Source: Deltaproteobacteria bacterium (lineage in GTDB: Bacteria; Desulfobacterota; Syntrophia; Syntrophales; UBA2210). Taken from it: DNA of 64,000 bases. Location: the NCBI GenBank assembly GCA_016933965.1, contig JAFGTS010000029.1:1-64000 (forward strand), read 5' to 3'. Within the stretch, counting starts at the first letter, position 1, and every line of letters starts with the position of its first letter. This document shows, in pieces, positions 43,892 through 52,733 of this stretch. The notes below the pieces were generated by a model that searched no databases, was not told the DNA's origin, and was given only the letters and a program-made list of their open reading frames with translations. The translations under genes were made by a program, and so were the position numbers.

Positions 43892-44680
43892 ATGAAGCTG
43901 GAGGAACTGTTCAGTCTTAAGGGGAAAACCGCCCTGGTCACGGGTGGTGGAAGGGGTATCGGTAAATTTATCGCCACCGGTTTCGTTGAGGCGGGGGCGA
44001 ATGTCATCATCGTATCCCGAAAAATGCAGAATCTCGAAAAGGCCGCGGAGGAACTGTCGTCGGCGTATGGCGCAACGGTTCTGCCCGTCGCCTGCGACAT
44101 CGCCAGGGAAGAAGATATCGACGCCATGCTGGCGACGGTGCGGGAAAAGTTCCCCCGTATCGATATACTGGTCAATAATGCCGGTGCCACCTGGGGGGCG
44201 CCGACACTGAAATTTCCCCTGGAGCGGTGGGACCAGATCTTCAATGTCAATGTCAGGGGTGTCTGGATACTGACCCAGAAGGTTGCCGCCATGATGAAGG
44301 AGCAGGGCGGGGGGACCATCATCAACATCTCTTCGGTCATGGGATTCAAAGGGTCCGAGGAAATGGCCCATCCGGCCGTGGCCTACAATTCAAGCAAGGC
44401 GGCCATCAATGTGCTGACCATGAATCTTGCCGTAAAGCTGGCCCCCTACAATATCCGGGTGAACGCCATTGCCCCCGGGTTTTTCCGGACCGACATGATG
44501 GCCTATATCGAAAAACCGGAATTCAAGGCCGCCTACGATATGACCCTCGATGACATCCCTCTGCGGAGGATCGGTGATGTCGATGATATGAAGGGGATTG
44601 CCGTGTTTCTCGCGTCGGACGCGTCGGCCTACATGACGGGACACGTGCTGATCGCCGACGGCGGCATGCTGGCGAAATAA
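43892..44680 (+). CDS. Short-chain dehydrogenase/reductase
   Basis: A 262-residue classical SDR with a strong AGGAGG. NAD(P) site TGGGRGIG, NNAG, catalytic Ser (NISSVMG), Tyr and Lys (YNSSK), and a C-terminal SDASAYMTGHVLIADGG. Probably a 3-hydroxyacyl-CoA or gluconate-type oxidoreductase. Ends before the bidirectional hairpin at 44698. Confidence 0.88.
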   Translation: MKLEELFSLKGKTALVTGGGRGIGKFIATGFVEAGANVIIVSRKMQNLEKAAEELSSAYGATVLPVACDIAREEDIDAMLATVREKFPRIDILVNNAGATWGAPTLKFPLERWDQIFNVNVRGVWILTQKVAAMMKEQGGGTIINISSVMGFKGSEEMAHPAVAYNSSKAAINVLTMNLAVKLAPYNIRVNAIAPGFFRTDMMAYIEKPEFKAAYDMTLDDIPLRRIGDVDDMKGIAVFLASDASAYMTGHVLIADGGMLAK

Positions 44681-44689
44681 GGAACCCTT

Positions 44690-44723
44690 AAAAAAAAGAG
44701 GCGGGTCATTCCGGACCCGCCTC
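44690..44723 (-). terminator. Rho-independent terminator of the TPM-LemA operon
   Basis: Perfect 10-bp inverted repeat GAGGCGGGTC / GACCCGCCTC with a 6-base loop (44698-44723). On the minus strand it is followed by eight U (44690-44697). It ends transcription of lemA; it may also slow plus-strand transcripts of the SDR gene. Confidence 0.88.
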
Positions 44724-44772
44724 GATTCTGCCGGCTGACCGTCTTTTATGGCGGCAGCCCATTTTTCACGGC

Positions 44773-45351
44773 TTATTCAAATTTCACCTGCGGTACCGCG
44801 GTGGCCGCCTCGGGAACTTCAAAGAACGTGGCTTTTTCGAAACCGAACATGCTCGCGAAGAGATTCGACGGGAAGGTCCTGACCTTGATATTGTAAGTTT
44901 TCACCATCTCGTTGTACCGGCGTCTTTCCACGGCGATGCGGTTCTCCGTTCCCGCCAGTTCGTCCTGGAGCCTGATGAAGTTCTGATCGGACTTTATGTC
45001 GGGATATCGCTCCACGGTAACGAGCAGCCTTGCCAGCGCCCCCGACAGCTCGTTATTGGCGGCGATCTTGTCGGGTATGCTGTCCGCCCGTCCGACCTTC
45101 GATCGCGCCTCGGCAACGCCCAGAAATACCGCCCGCTCCTGCGAGGCGAACCCCTTGACCGTTTCCACGAGGTTGGGAATGAGATCATAGCGTCGCTGAA
45201 GCTGGTTTTCAACCTGGGCCCAGGACGCGCTGACCGATTCGTCCAGGGTGACGAAGCTGTTGTACATTCCCTTTACGTAAGAGTAAGACATCAGTATGAG
45301 CACTGCAATGATGGCAATGACGATAATGGCATTCCGTGATCCTTTGTTCAT
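44773..45351 (-). CDS. lemA: LemA-family protein
   Basis: A 192-residue protein with one N-terminal TM (about 7-28) and a helical domain with the family segments YNSFVTLDESVSASWAQVENQLQRRYDLIPNLVETVKG, ERAVFLGVAEARS and RYNEMVKTYN. LemA proteins are membrane-anchored and of unclear function, often encoded beside TPM proteins, as here. Confidence 0.9.
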   Translation of the reverse strand: MNKGSRNAIIVIAIIAVLILMSYSYVKGMYNSFVTLDESVSASWAQVENQLQRRYDLIPNLVETVKGFASQERAVFLGVAEARSKVGRADSIPDKIAANNELSGALARLLVTVERYPDIKSDQNFIRLQDELAGTENRIAVERRRYNEMVKTYNIKVRTFPSNLFASMFGFEKATFFEVPEAATAVPQVKFE

Positions 45352-45390
45352 CGGTTTCCTCCTCCTTTTTGACGCGATCCGGAAAATTTT

Positions 45391-46119
45391 CTACAACTCC
45401 ATGCGGTCCACAGCTTCCCATAATTTTTTTATTTCCGCAAGGTAGCTCTTCAGGAGGGAGCGTACCTCCTGCGGTGAAAACCGTCCCGTACCCTCCTTGA
45501 TCTGCAGACAGCGCAAGAAGGTCGTCCTGTCAAGGGCGAATGTGTCGGCGACGGCGCCGATGACCTCCCGGCGTGACGGGGGGATATCCTGTTCTTTGAG
45601 ATACAGCAGGCCCTTGAATATGGATATGAAGGCGGTCAGGGACGCCGCGATCAGTTCCCTGATGTGCCTGTCCCTGCCTTCCGTTTCAAGGAAGCCCCTG
45701 CGAAGCAGCACGAGCTTTCCCTTGATATCACGTTCGCACTGGAGCCTGAGGTCTCCTGCGTCGAAGACAAGCGGTTCGAGCACATCCTCGCCGAATACGA
45801 GAACATGCTCGTGTTTCATGGTGAGGAACTCAAGCGGGTATGAGTCCAGGGAGGAAAGTATGTACTGTTTCGTCATGAAGAGGGGAGTGGCCACCTTCTT
45901 TTTCCTCCACCGCGCGACCGTCTTGAGGGCCGCCTCGATGGCGCCGATGGCATCCTCGCTCAGGATGATGAGAAAATTGATGTCCGACCCGCCGGGCTGA
46001 TAATCGATTCCCGCGGCGCTTCCATACAGAATAATGGACTGAAGCCCGTCGCTGAAGATGTTTCGGTAGTCTTCGATGATGGTTGGGAATAAGTCCTTGG
46101 GATTACTGACTTTAACCAT
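45391..46119 (-). CDS. Nucleotidyltransferase-fold protein
   Basis: A 242-residue protein. Residues ~28-50 have the polymerase-beta-like motif ILYGSAAGIDYQPGGSDIN (GS followed by D-x-N). The C-terminal helical part resembles substrate-binding helices of such transferases. It lies between the TPM and lemA genes (14 and 39 bp gaps), so it belongs to that operon. Substrate unknown. Confidence 0.72.
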   Translation of the reverse strand: MVKVSNPKDLFPTIIEDYRNIFSDGLQSIILYGSAAGIDYQPGGSDINFLIILSEDAIGAIEAALKTVARWRKKKVATPLFMTKQYILSSLDSYPLEFLTMKHEHVLVFGEDVLEPLVFDAGDLRLQCERDIKGKLVLLRRGFLETEGRDRHIRELIAASLTAFISIFKGLLYLKEQDIPPSRREVIGAVADTFALDRTTFLRCLQIKEGTGRFSPQEVRSLLKSYLAEIKKLWEAVDRMEL

Positions 46120-46133
46120 GGTCCCGCCTTTCC

Positions 46134-46904
46134 TTAAAATCCTCTGCCGGCGCCGCCGCCGCCGCTCATGCCGCCGCCGAATCCGCCGAATCCGCCGCCG
46201 AATCCGCCGAATCCGCCGCCACCGCCGCTCCCTCTGCCGCCCATCATCATCATGAGCAGGATGAAGGGCAGCATCCTTCTCCCCTGGCGGGTTCCCAGAA
46301 GGAGGGTGAGCAGGAGTATGAAAACGACATAGGACAGGAAATCGGCCGCCGGTCTTGATCGTTCTCTCTTCGCCGGCACCCGGTAGGGCGTCCCCTCGAG
46401 CGAAACGCCGGCATCCGCCGCGATGACGGCGGCCACCGCCGCTTCCGCGTTATAGAGTCCCTTTTCATAGTCGCCCTTCTTGAGAGAGGGCACGACGTAA
46501 GTGTCCAGGATCTGACCGACGCGGCCGTCCGGCAGGATCCCTTCAAGCCCGTAGCCCGTCTCGATCCGTATCCGCCGCTCTTTCAGGGTAAGAAAAATGA
46601 GAACACCCCGGTCCTCGCCCTTTTTTCCGATGCCCCATGCCTCGTAGAGCCGGTTCGCGTATTCGTCGGTATCGGCATCGCCGATGCTTTTCATGGTGAC
46701 CACCACGACGGATGCCCCCGTTTTCTGCAGAACTTCCCTGGCAAGCGATTCCATGGAGCGCCGGTACTGTTCGGAGAGCACACCGGCGTAATCGTTGACG
46801 GCACCGACGGGTTGCGGGAACGGCTCTGCCCCGAAAAGGGTCGATACCTGAAGGAACAACACCAGGAGAATAAAAAAAGGTAAACAATATCTGTCCGTCT
46901 TCAC
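46134..46904 (-). CDS. TPM-domain membrane protein with Gly-rich tail
   Basis: A 256-residue protein if started at GTG 46904 (AAGGA upstream); an ATG at 46937 lacks a ribosome binding site. Signal peptide, then a TPM domain (VNDYAGVLSEQYRRSMESLAREV, VVVVTMKSIGDADTDEYANRLY, GILIFLTLKERRIRIETGYGLEGILPDG). A TM near 215 and a C-terminal GGFGG repeat tail follow. TPM proteins are linked to PSII repair in plants and to envelope processes in bacteria. It is first in the operon with the nucleotidyltransferase and lemA. Confidence 0.85.
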   Translation of the reverse strand: MKTDRYCLPFFILLVLFLQVSTLFGAEPFPQPVGAVNDYAGVLSEQYRRSMESLAREVLQKTGASVVVVTMKSIGDADTDEYANRLYEAWGIGKKGEDRGVLIFLTLKERRIRIETGYGLEGILPDGRVGQILDTYVVPSLKKGDYEKGLYNAEAAVAAVIAADAGVSLEGTPYRVPAKRERSRPAADFLSYVVFILLLTLLLGTRQGRRMLPFILLMMMMGGRGSGGGGGFGGFGGGFGGFGGGMSGGGGAGRGF

Positions 46905-46975
46905 GATAAGGGTCCTTTTCGTTGCGGTCCGTGCCATACATACCATAAAAGGCCGATGTTGGCACATTTTTAAAC

Positions 46976-47002
46976 TTGACAGGATGGTAAATCTAATATA
47001 GG
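46976..47002 (+). promoter_or_regulatory. Candidate promoter of rpsT
   Basis: TTGACA (46976-46981) with an off-consensus 15-bp spacer to TATAGG (46997-47002). The -35 box is perfect but the spacing is short. It lies about 40 bp upstream of the S20 start. Confidence 0.35.
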
Positions 47003-47042
47003 AAAACAGCCTTTGAAAATACTCCACGAGGAAGGTGTTTCT

Positions 47043-47315
47043 TTGGCGAACCACAAGTCAGCTGAAAAGAGAATGAGGCAGAGCGAGCGCAAGAGACAGC
47101 GGAACGTATCGGCCAAGTCACATGTCAAGACCCGGGTCAAGGCGGTACTGCAAGCTGTTGAAGAGAACAACGCCACCCTGTCGAAGGAGACGCTCTCCAC
47201 AGCCGTGCGCGTGATCAGCAAGGCGTCATCCCGGGGCATCATTCACAAGAACAATGCGGCGCGCAAGATCTCACGGCTGACACGAAAGGTGAACAGCCTG
47301 ACCTCCGGGGAGTAG
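47043..47315 (+). CDS. rpsT: Ribosomal protein S20
   Basis: A 90-residue basic protein, standard S20: (M)ANHKSAEKRMRQSERKRQRN... GIIHKNNAARKISRLTRKV. It starts at TTG 47043, directly before ANHKS, with GAGGAAGG upstream. An ATG further up (47013) would add a non-S20 extension. TTG starts are known to limit rpsT translation in other bacteria. Single-gene unit, convergent with lptE. Confidence 0.95.
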   Translation: MANHKSAEKRMRQSERKRQRNVSAKSHVKTRVKAVLQAVEENNATLSKETLSTAVRVISKASSRGIIHKNNAARKISRLTRKVNSLTSGE

Positions 47316-47325
47316 TTCTCCCGAT

Positions 47326-47844
47326 TCAGAATCCCGCCATCAGGTCCCGGTATGCCCATTCAGCAAGATCGGTGCAGAGTTTCTTGAGGGCTTCCTTTTT
47401 ATTCCTGTCCGTTATCGCGGGATCCGTTGCCACCCGATAGGCCTCTCTTCCCGAGAGGCTTTTGTTTTCCCAAAGAACCTCGTCCGTGCCGGTTTTTGCA
47501 AGCGTGGCCGAGACGGTCATCGCTACCCGGTCTTCCTTGGCGATATCGTTCTTTGCGTAGCTCAGGTGAGATACCGCCACGCCTGTTATGCTTCCCGAAA
47601 GCACGACGTCCGCCGCATCCCTGTCGTAGACGAGGGTGAAGCGCTCTCCGGTCCTGAACTCGCTGATGAGACCGTTTCGCAGGTATGTTTCGATGTTCGC
47701 CTCACCGGTAAGGTTTGAGAAGGTGTCCACATAAACGGTTCGGATGCTCTTGTCGAAATGTTCACCGGCCGGGGCGAAGTGGTACCCGCATCCCGTGCAG
47801 ACGATAAGGTACAGTAACAGTAGAGTATATATCCGGTTCATCAT
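47326..47844 (-). CDS. lptE: LPS-assembly lipoprotein LptE
   Basis: A 172-residue lipoprotein with lipobox VCTGC followed by GYHFAP, the usual start of mature LptE. IRTVYVDTFSNLTGEANIETYLRNGLISEF matches the family. It plugs LptD in the outer membrane for LPS export. It lies 57 bp downstream of leuS, a common gene neighbour. The presence of LptE marks a Gram-negative, LPS-containing envelope. Confidence 0.85.
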   Translation of the reverse strand: MMNRIYTLLLLYLIVCTGCGYHFAPAGEHFDKSIRTVYVDTFSNLTGEANIETYLRNGLISEFRTGERFTLVYDRDAADVVLSGSITGVAVSHLSYAKNDIAKEDRVAMTVSATLAKTGTDEVLWENKSLSGREAYRVATDPAITDRNKKEALKKLCTDLAEWAYRDLMAGF

Positions 47845-47901
47845 GATCGTTGTTTCTCCCGCTTCTCCCCCGCGGCGGGATGCCGGCCCTGTCGCGGGGA
47901 G

Positions 47902-50487
47902 CTACGCACTGATAACGATATTGACGAGCTTCTTCGGAACATACACTTCCTTCAGGATGTTGTGATCTCCGATGAACTGCCGCACCCGTTCATCACTTCT
48001 CGCCATTTCCTTTATGACCTCGTCCGCTTCATCGGCGGCGACCTGGAGCCTGCTGCGCACCTTTCCGTTCACCTGTATGACAATGGTGATTTCCTCCTCG
48101 GAGGCCGTCTCCGCGTCAAAGGACGGCCAGGTCATGTCGCACAGCATTCCCGTGCCGCCGATCGCCTGCCAGAGCTCCTCCGTTATGTGCGGCACAATGG
48201 GATGGAGAAGAACAATGACGGTTTCGACGGCTTTTCTGATAACGGCCAGGGCCCTTTCATCACCCGCTGCGGGCCGTCCCGTCTGATAGAGAACGTTGAC
48301 CAGTTCCATGACGGCGGCGATCGCCGTATTGAAATGGAACCGGTCTTCAATATCGGTGGTAACCTTTTTAATGGTCTGGTGTATCTTCCGGTTCAGCTTC
48401 TTCAGGTCTCCCTCCAGGGGCTGCCCGTTATCAAAAGGCGCGATGCCCATGATGTCGTCGAGATAGTCCATGACGATACGCCAGACCCTGTTCAGAAAGC
48501 GGAATGAACCGTCCACTCCCTGATCGCTCCATTCCAGGTCACGCTCCGGCGGCGCCGCGAAGAGGCAGAAGATACGGGCCGTGTCCGCCCCGTATTCCTC
48601 GATGATATGGTTCGGGTCTACCACGTTCTTCAGGGATTTTGACATTTTCTCCGTTTTCCCGACGATGACCTCGGCGCCGCAGTGTATGCAGCAATTGTCC
48701 TTCACTTCATCGGGGAAGAGGTATCCGTGTTTCCGGCACCGCGTTGTTTCCTTGCACACCATACCCTGGGTAAGCAGGTTGGTGAAAGGCTCGTCCACCC
48801 CGAGGACGCCGAAATCCCTGAGCATCTTCGTGTAGAACCGCGCGTAGAGGAGGTGGAGGATGGCGTGCTCGATCCCGCCGATGTACTGGTCCACCGGCAT
48901 CCAGTAATCCGTCTGTTCCCTGTTCAATCCCGGCTTCTCGTCGAAGGCGGCGGAGCAGTATCGCGCGAAGTACCAGGATGATTCCACAAAGGTGTCCATA
49001 GTGTCCGTTTCACGGACGGCGGGGCCGCCGCAGTTCGGACAGGTGGTGTTCCTGAAACTTTCCATCCGCTCCAGCGGAGACCCTCCCTCCCCGGTGAGCT
49101 CCACTTCCTGGGGCAGGACAACGGGCAGGTCTTTTTCCGGCACGGTCACGGTGCCGCATTTTTCGCAGTAGGTGACGGGTATCGGGGCCCCCCAGTAGCG
49201 CTGCCGCGATATGCCCCAGTCCCTGAGGCGGTATTCCGTCGTGCGTCTCGCCCGTCCGATCGATTCGAGGTGGTCGGCGATATCGTCAAGGGCCTGAAGG
49301 TTTTTCATGCCGTTGAAACGTCCCGAGTTGATGAGAACTCCTTCGTCCACGTATGCTTCCGTCATGGTCGCCGCGTCAAGGGGAGCATCGGGATTGTCGA
49401 TGACCACCACCAGCGGAAGGTCGTATTTTTTCGCGAATTCAAAATCGCGCTGATCGTGGGTCGGAACAGCCATGACGCAGCCGGTCCCGTAGTCGGCAAG
49501 CACAAAGTTCGCCGCATAGATGGGCATCTTTTCGTCCGTTACCGGATTCAGGCAGTAAGCGTCGAGAAAGACGCCTTCTTTTTCATAGTAATCGGAGGTC
49601 CTGACCATCTTGTCCTGTTTTTTTACCCGCTCCACAAAATCGGTCACTTCCTTTTCGCAGGGTTTTCCCCGGGCGAGGTCCATTACCAGCGGATGTTCGG
49701 CGGCGATAAGCATGAAGGTGGCGCCGAAGATGGTGTCCTGGCGGGTCGTGAACACCCTGATAGCGTCATCCGAATCGGCCATGGGAAAGACCAGTTCACA
49801 CCCGTGGCTTTTCCCGATCCAGTTTTTCTGCATTGTCAGGACCCGTTCGGGCCAGCCCGGCAGTTTGTCACAGTAGTCGAGCAGTTCCTCAACGTAGTCC
49901 GTGATCCTGAAGAACCACTGGTCGAGATGTTTTTCGATGACTTCAGTGCCGCACCGCCAGCACTGGCCCGCTTCGACCTGCTCGTTTGCCAGGACCGTCA
50001 GGCACTGCGGGCACCAGTTCACGGAACCCCCTTTCTTGTAGGCAAGTCCCTTCTTATACATCCAGATGAAAAAGAGCTGTTCCCACTTGTAATAAAAGGG
50101 CTCGCAGGTCGAGATCTCCCTGTTCCAGTCGTAGCTGAAACCCATGCGCTTCAACTGGCTTTTCATGTAGGCGATGTTTTCGTTCGTCCATTTCGATGGA
50201 TGGATCCCATGCTCGATGGCGGCGTTTTCCGCCGGCATTCCGAAGGAGTCCCATCCCATGGGGTGCATGACGTTGAACCCTCTCATCTTCTTGTACCGGG
50301 CCACCACGTCCCCGATCGTATAGTTCCGGACATGTCCCATGTGAATTTTTCCCGATGGGTAGGGAAACATTTCGAGGAGATAGTACTTTTTCTTCCCGGG
50401 GTCTTCATCGACGGCGAAGGTGTCGTTCTCGTGCCAGTATTTCTGCCACTTTTCTTCTATCGCGTGAGGTTTGTATTTTCTGTTCAT
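47902..50487 (-). CDS. leuS: Leucyl-tRNA synthetase
   Basis: 861 residues, normal bacterial length. HIGH-type motif in [20 protein letters not shown] motif in [11 protein letters not shown], the editing (CP1) domain with [11 protein letters not shown] and [16 protein letters not shown], zinc-binding cysteines around 430-500 and the C-terminal anticodon domain. Charges tRNA-Leu. Co-directional with lptE. Confidence 0.96.
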   Translation of the reverse strand: MNRKYKPHAIEEKWQKYWHENDTFAVDEDPGKKKYYLLEMFPYPSGKIHMGHVRNYTIGDVVARYKKMRGFNVMHPMGWDSFGMPAENAAIEHGIHPSKWTNENIAYMKSQLKRMGFSYDWNREISTCEPFYYKWEQLFFIWMYKKGLAYKKGGSVNWCPQCLTVLANEQVEAGQCWRCGTEVIEKHLDQWFFRITDYVEELLDYCDKLPGWPERVLTMQKNWIGKSHGCELVFPMADSDDAIRVFTTRQDTIFGATFMLIAAEHPLVMDLARGKPCEKEVTDFVERVKKQDKMVRTSDYYEKEGVFLDAYCLNPVTDEKMPIYAANFVLADYGTGCVMAVPTHDQRDFEFAKKYDLPLVVVIDNPDAPLDAATMTEAYVDEGVLINSGRFNGMKNLQALDDIADHLESIGRARRTTEYRLRDWGISRQRYWGAPIPVTYCEKCGTVTVPEKDLPVVLPQEVELTGEGGSPLERMESFRNTTCPNCGGPAVRETDTMDTFVESSWYFARYCSAAFDEKPGLNREQTDYWMPVDQYIGGIEHAILHLLYARFYTKMLRDFGVLGVDEPFTNLLTQGMVCKETTRCRKHGYLFPDEVKDNCCIHCGAEVIVGKTEKMSKSLKNVVDPNHIIEEYGADTARIFCLFAAPPERDLEWSDQGVDGSFRFLNRVWRIVMDYLDDIMGIAPFDNGQPLEGDLKKLNRKIHQTIKKVTTDIEDRFHFNTAIAAVMELVNVLYQTGRPAAGDERALAVIRKAVETVIVLLHPIVPHITEELWQAIGGTGMLCDMTWPSFDAETASEEEITIVIQVNGKVRSRLQVAADEADEVIKEMARSDERVRQFIGDHNILKEVYVPKKLVNIVISA

Positions 50488-50626
50488 GGTTGCTCCGAAT
50501 GACGCTTTTATATATGAAAATCAACGAAGGACTCTTATCACAAATTCCCCGACAATCAAAGAAGAGATTGAGATGTCTCATCTATTACCACTTCGTGAAT
50601 GTTGCAAGGGCGTCATGATATGAATG

Positions 50627-50655
50627 AAAAACGGCGGCGGGCTGAGCCCGCCGCC
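50627..50655 (-). terminator. Rho-independent terminator downstream of the small TTG-start gene
   Basis: GGCGGCGGGC / GCCCGCCGCC form a 10-bp stem with a 3-base loop (50633-50655). On the minus strand it is followed by GUUUUU (from 50632 down). It ends the transcript from 51049. The rest of the 319-bp gap 50488-50806 holds a second weak GCGGTGGG/CCCACCGC stem near 50710-50750 and an AT-rich leuS upstream stretch, with no gene seen. Confidence 0.8.
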
Positions 50656-50806
50656 GGTCTCTATGGAAACTGAGCGGAGTTGTCTCCCTCAGGTCGTCTT
50701 CGGGGGGGGCGCGGTGGGCGGAAAGGAGGGAAGGAAAACCACCCACCGCTTGGTAAGAATCATGAGATCAGGCCATGCCGTCCTGCAGGTCGGCCATGGC
50801 GTATAT

Positions 50807-51049
50807 TCAGGCGCGGCTATGAGGTATCTTCAACAGGTCCGTTATGTTCACCTCTTTCAATGAGCCGTATCTTGTACCGTAGTATCTGTATATGATTTCG
50901 AGGGCGTCATGCTCAAGCCTCGACCGGATCATGTCGTTCCCGCCGGAGAAGGTGTGGGGAGGACCGGACTCTGAAGCCTGCTTTGCGAAATCCGCCGTGT
51001 ATGTTTGCGGTTCATGAAATTCCGGTCCTCCCTTGATATCTGTCGACAA
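50807..51049 (-). CDS. Small hypothetical protein, TTG start
   Basis: An 80-residue protein if read from TTG 51049, which has a perfect AAAGGAGGT seven bases upstream. The C-terminal 40 residues are alpha-helical (MIRSRLEHDALEIIYRYYGTRYGSLKEVNITDLLKI). An ATG at 51217 in frame lacks a ribosome binding site. No family recognised. It lies downstream of the NtrC-type response regulator on the same strand, behind a strong hairpin and ahead of a terminator, so it is plausible as an own unit. Confidence 0.5.
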   Translation of the reverse strand: MSTDIKGGPEFHEPQTYTADFAKQASESGPPHTFSGGNDMIRSRLEHDALEIIYRYYGTRYGSLKEVNITDLLKIPHSRA

Positions 51050-51312
51050 TTGACCGACCTCCTTTCCTCTGCCGACGGGCTGTTTGTCCGTTTGCGAGCA
51101 TTGACAATCTTTGTCATAATTACATACACAAATCGTGCCAGATGGACCCTCTTTCCTGAAGGTCCACTCTCTTTGGATCGGTTGTCGTTGACGCTGCTTC
51201 CGGCAGGTGGGAAACATGCGATCACGGGTCTTCCTGGATTGCCGGTATGACGTATGTGATGGGAATGTCGTTCAGATATGCAGCAGGATCAAGATGATAG
51301 CCTCTCTGTGTC

Positions 51313-51337
51313 AGATTGACATGGAGAATGTCAATCT
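51313..51337. repeat. Perfect inverted repeat at the response-regulator stop codon
   Basis: AGATTGACAT and ATGTCAATCT form a perfect 10-bp dyad with a 5-base spacer, and the stop codon of the regulator lies inside it. It lacks a U-tract on either strand. It could be an operator or RNA stability hairpin. Confidence 0.5.
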
Positions 51338-52725
51338 GGCATGTCGGAGAACTCCTGCCATTCTTTCAGTTTTCTCTGAAGGGTTCGCAGCCCGATACCG
51401 AGGATCTTTGCCGCCTGTGTCCGGTTTCCGTGTGTTTTTTCAAGGGCATGGCGGATATGTATCTTTTCAAGTTCGGCAAGCGTCATGATATCCTCGGCCC
51501 TTCTCAATGGCGGGGTATACGAGGAAAGAAGATCGCTGACAGCGGCCGGTGTCAGGGTGCTGCTCGTTTCCATCAGAACGGCCTTGGCGATGATGTTTTC
51601 CAGTTCCCGGACATTCCCCGGCAGGGGGTGTGCCATCAGGCAGTGGATCAATTCCGGTTCAATGGAAAGTATGGTTTTGCTGTTCTTGTTCGCGTGGATC
51701 TTCATGAAATGCTCGGCCAGGGGTCGCAGGTCGTCCTCTCGTTCCCGCAGGGGGGGGATTTTGATGTGGAACATGTTCAGCCGGTAGAAGAGGTCTTCGC
51801 GGAATCGTTCGTTCTGGATCTCATCCAGGATGTCCTTGTTCGTTGCCGATATGATCCGTATGTCCACATTTCTCACTTTCGTACTGCCCAGGCGGTATAA
51901 TTCACGCTCCTGGATGACACGGAGCATCTTTCCCTGCAGTGACGGGTCCAGTTCGGTTATTTCATCGAGAAAGAGCGTTCCCCCGCGGGCGGCCTCGAAA
52001 AATCCCTTTTTGTCCGAGACGGCTCCCGTGTAAGCGCCCTTTTCATGACCGAAGAAGTCATCTTCGAAGAGGGTCTTGCTGAAAGATGCCATGTTTACGG
52101 CCACAAAAGGGCCGTCGGAACGATTGCTCAGAGAGTGGATGATCCGGGCTATCATTTCTTTACCCGTTCCGGACTCACCGGTAATGACGATATTGTAATC
52201 CGTGGGCGCCGCTACTTCCACCTGGTGGAAAACCATTGCCATCGAAGGGTCGGCGGCAATCATATGGCTGAACGCCTCGGGATGTTTCAAGTCCTTGAAT
52301 CGCGGGTTTCTTTCGAAGAGCGCGAGCTTGTTCTTCAGGTTATGCCGCTCCAGTGCGCGGTTGACGACGATAATGAGTTTTTCGCTGTCGATTGGTTTTA
52401 CCAGGTAATCGTAGGCACCGTATTTCATGGCCTGGACCGCGGAGGCCACATCGTCGACGGCCGTTACGATGATGCATTCAATGGAAGGAAATTCCTCCTT
52501 TATCTCTTTCAAGAGGTCCATGCCGCCCAGGTTGGGCATGACCAGGTCGAGCAATATGAGATGAAAACTGTTGTTCCGGACAAAATCCATGACCCGGCGG
52601 CTGTCCGATATCAGTGCCGGTTCCGGCATGCCGGCGCTGATCAGCGCCGCCTTCATGCTGAGCAGAAGGCCCACATCATCATCCACGACCAGAACCGGTG
52701 TATTCTGACGGGGTATCGATTCCAT
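51331..52725 (-). CDS. NtrC-family sigma-54-dependent response regulator
   Basis: About 464 residues from ATG 52725 (GGAAGGTGA upstream; a GTG 12 bp earlier is possible). Receiver domain 1-115 (VLVVDDDVG, phospho-acceptor in LILLDLVMPN, VKPID). AAA+ domain with Walker A GESGTGKE, a GAYTGA loop and GGTLFLDEITEL. C-terminal Fis HTH (NRTQAAKILGIGLRTLQRKL). It follows its sensor kinase directly. Targets unknown; no -24/-12 promoter was found nearby. Confidence 0.92.
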   Translation of the reverse strand: MESIPRQNTPVLVVDDDVGLLLSMKAALISAGMPEPALISDSRRVMDFVRNNSFHLILLDLVMPNLGGMDLLKEIKEEFPSIECIIVTAVDDVASAVQAMKYGAYDYLVKPIDSEKLIIVVNRALERHNLKNKLALFERNPRFKDLKHPEAFSHMIAADPSMAMVFHQVEVAAPTDYNIVITGESGTGKEMIARIIHSLSNRSDGPFVAVNMASFSKTLFEDDFFGHEKGAYTGAVSDKKGFFEAARGGTLFLDEITELDPSLQGKMLRVIQERELYRLGSTKVRNVDIRIISATNKDILDEIQNERFREDLFYRLNMFHIKIPPLREREDDLRPLAEHFMKIHANKNSKTILSIEPELIHCLMAHPLPGNVRELENIIAKAVLMETSSTLTPAAVSDLLSSYTPPLRRAEDIMTLAELEKIHIRHALEKTHGNRTQAAKILGIGLRTLQRKLKEWQEFSDMPD

Positions 52726-52733
52726 TACGTGTA

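Noticed and set aside
46140-46235. GC-rich tandem repeat (CCGCCGAAT units) as a regulatory or CRISPR-like array
   Set aside because: It encodes the GGFGG tail of the TPM protein; units are short and in frame.
50680-50860. Plus-strand frame over the leuS-upstream gap as a gene
   Set aside because: It runs through a terminator hairpin, has no family match and is low-complexity near its start.
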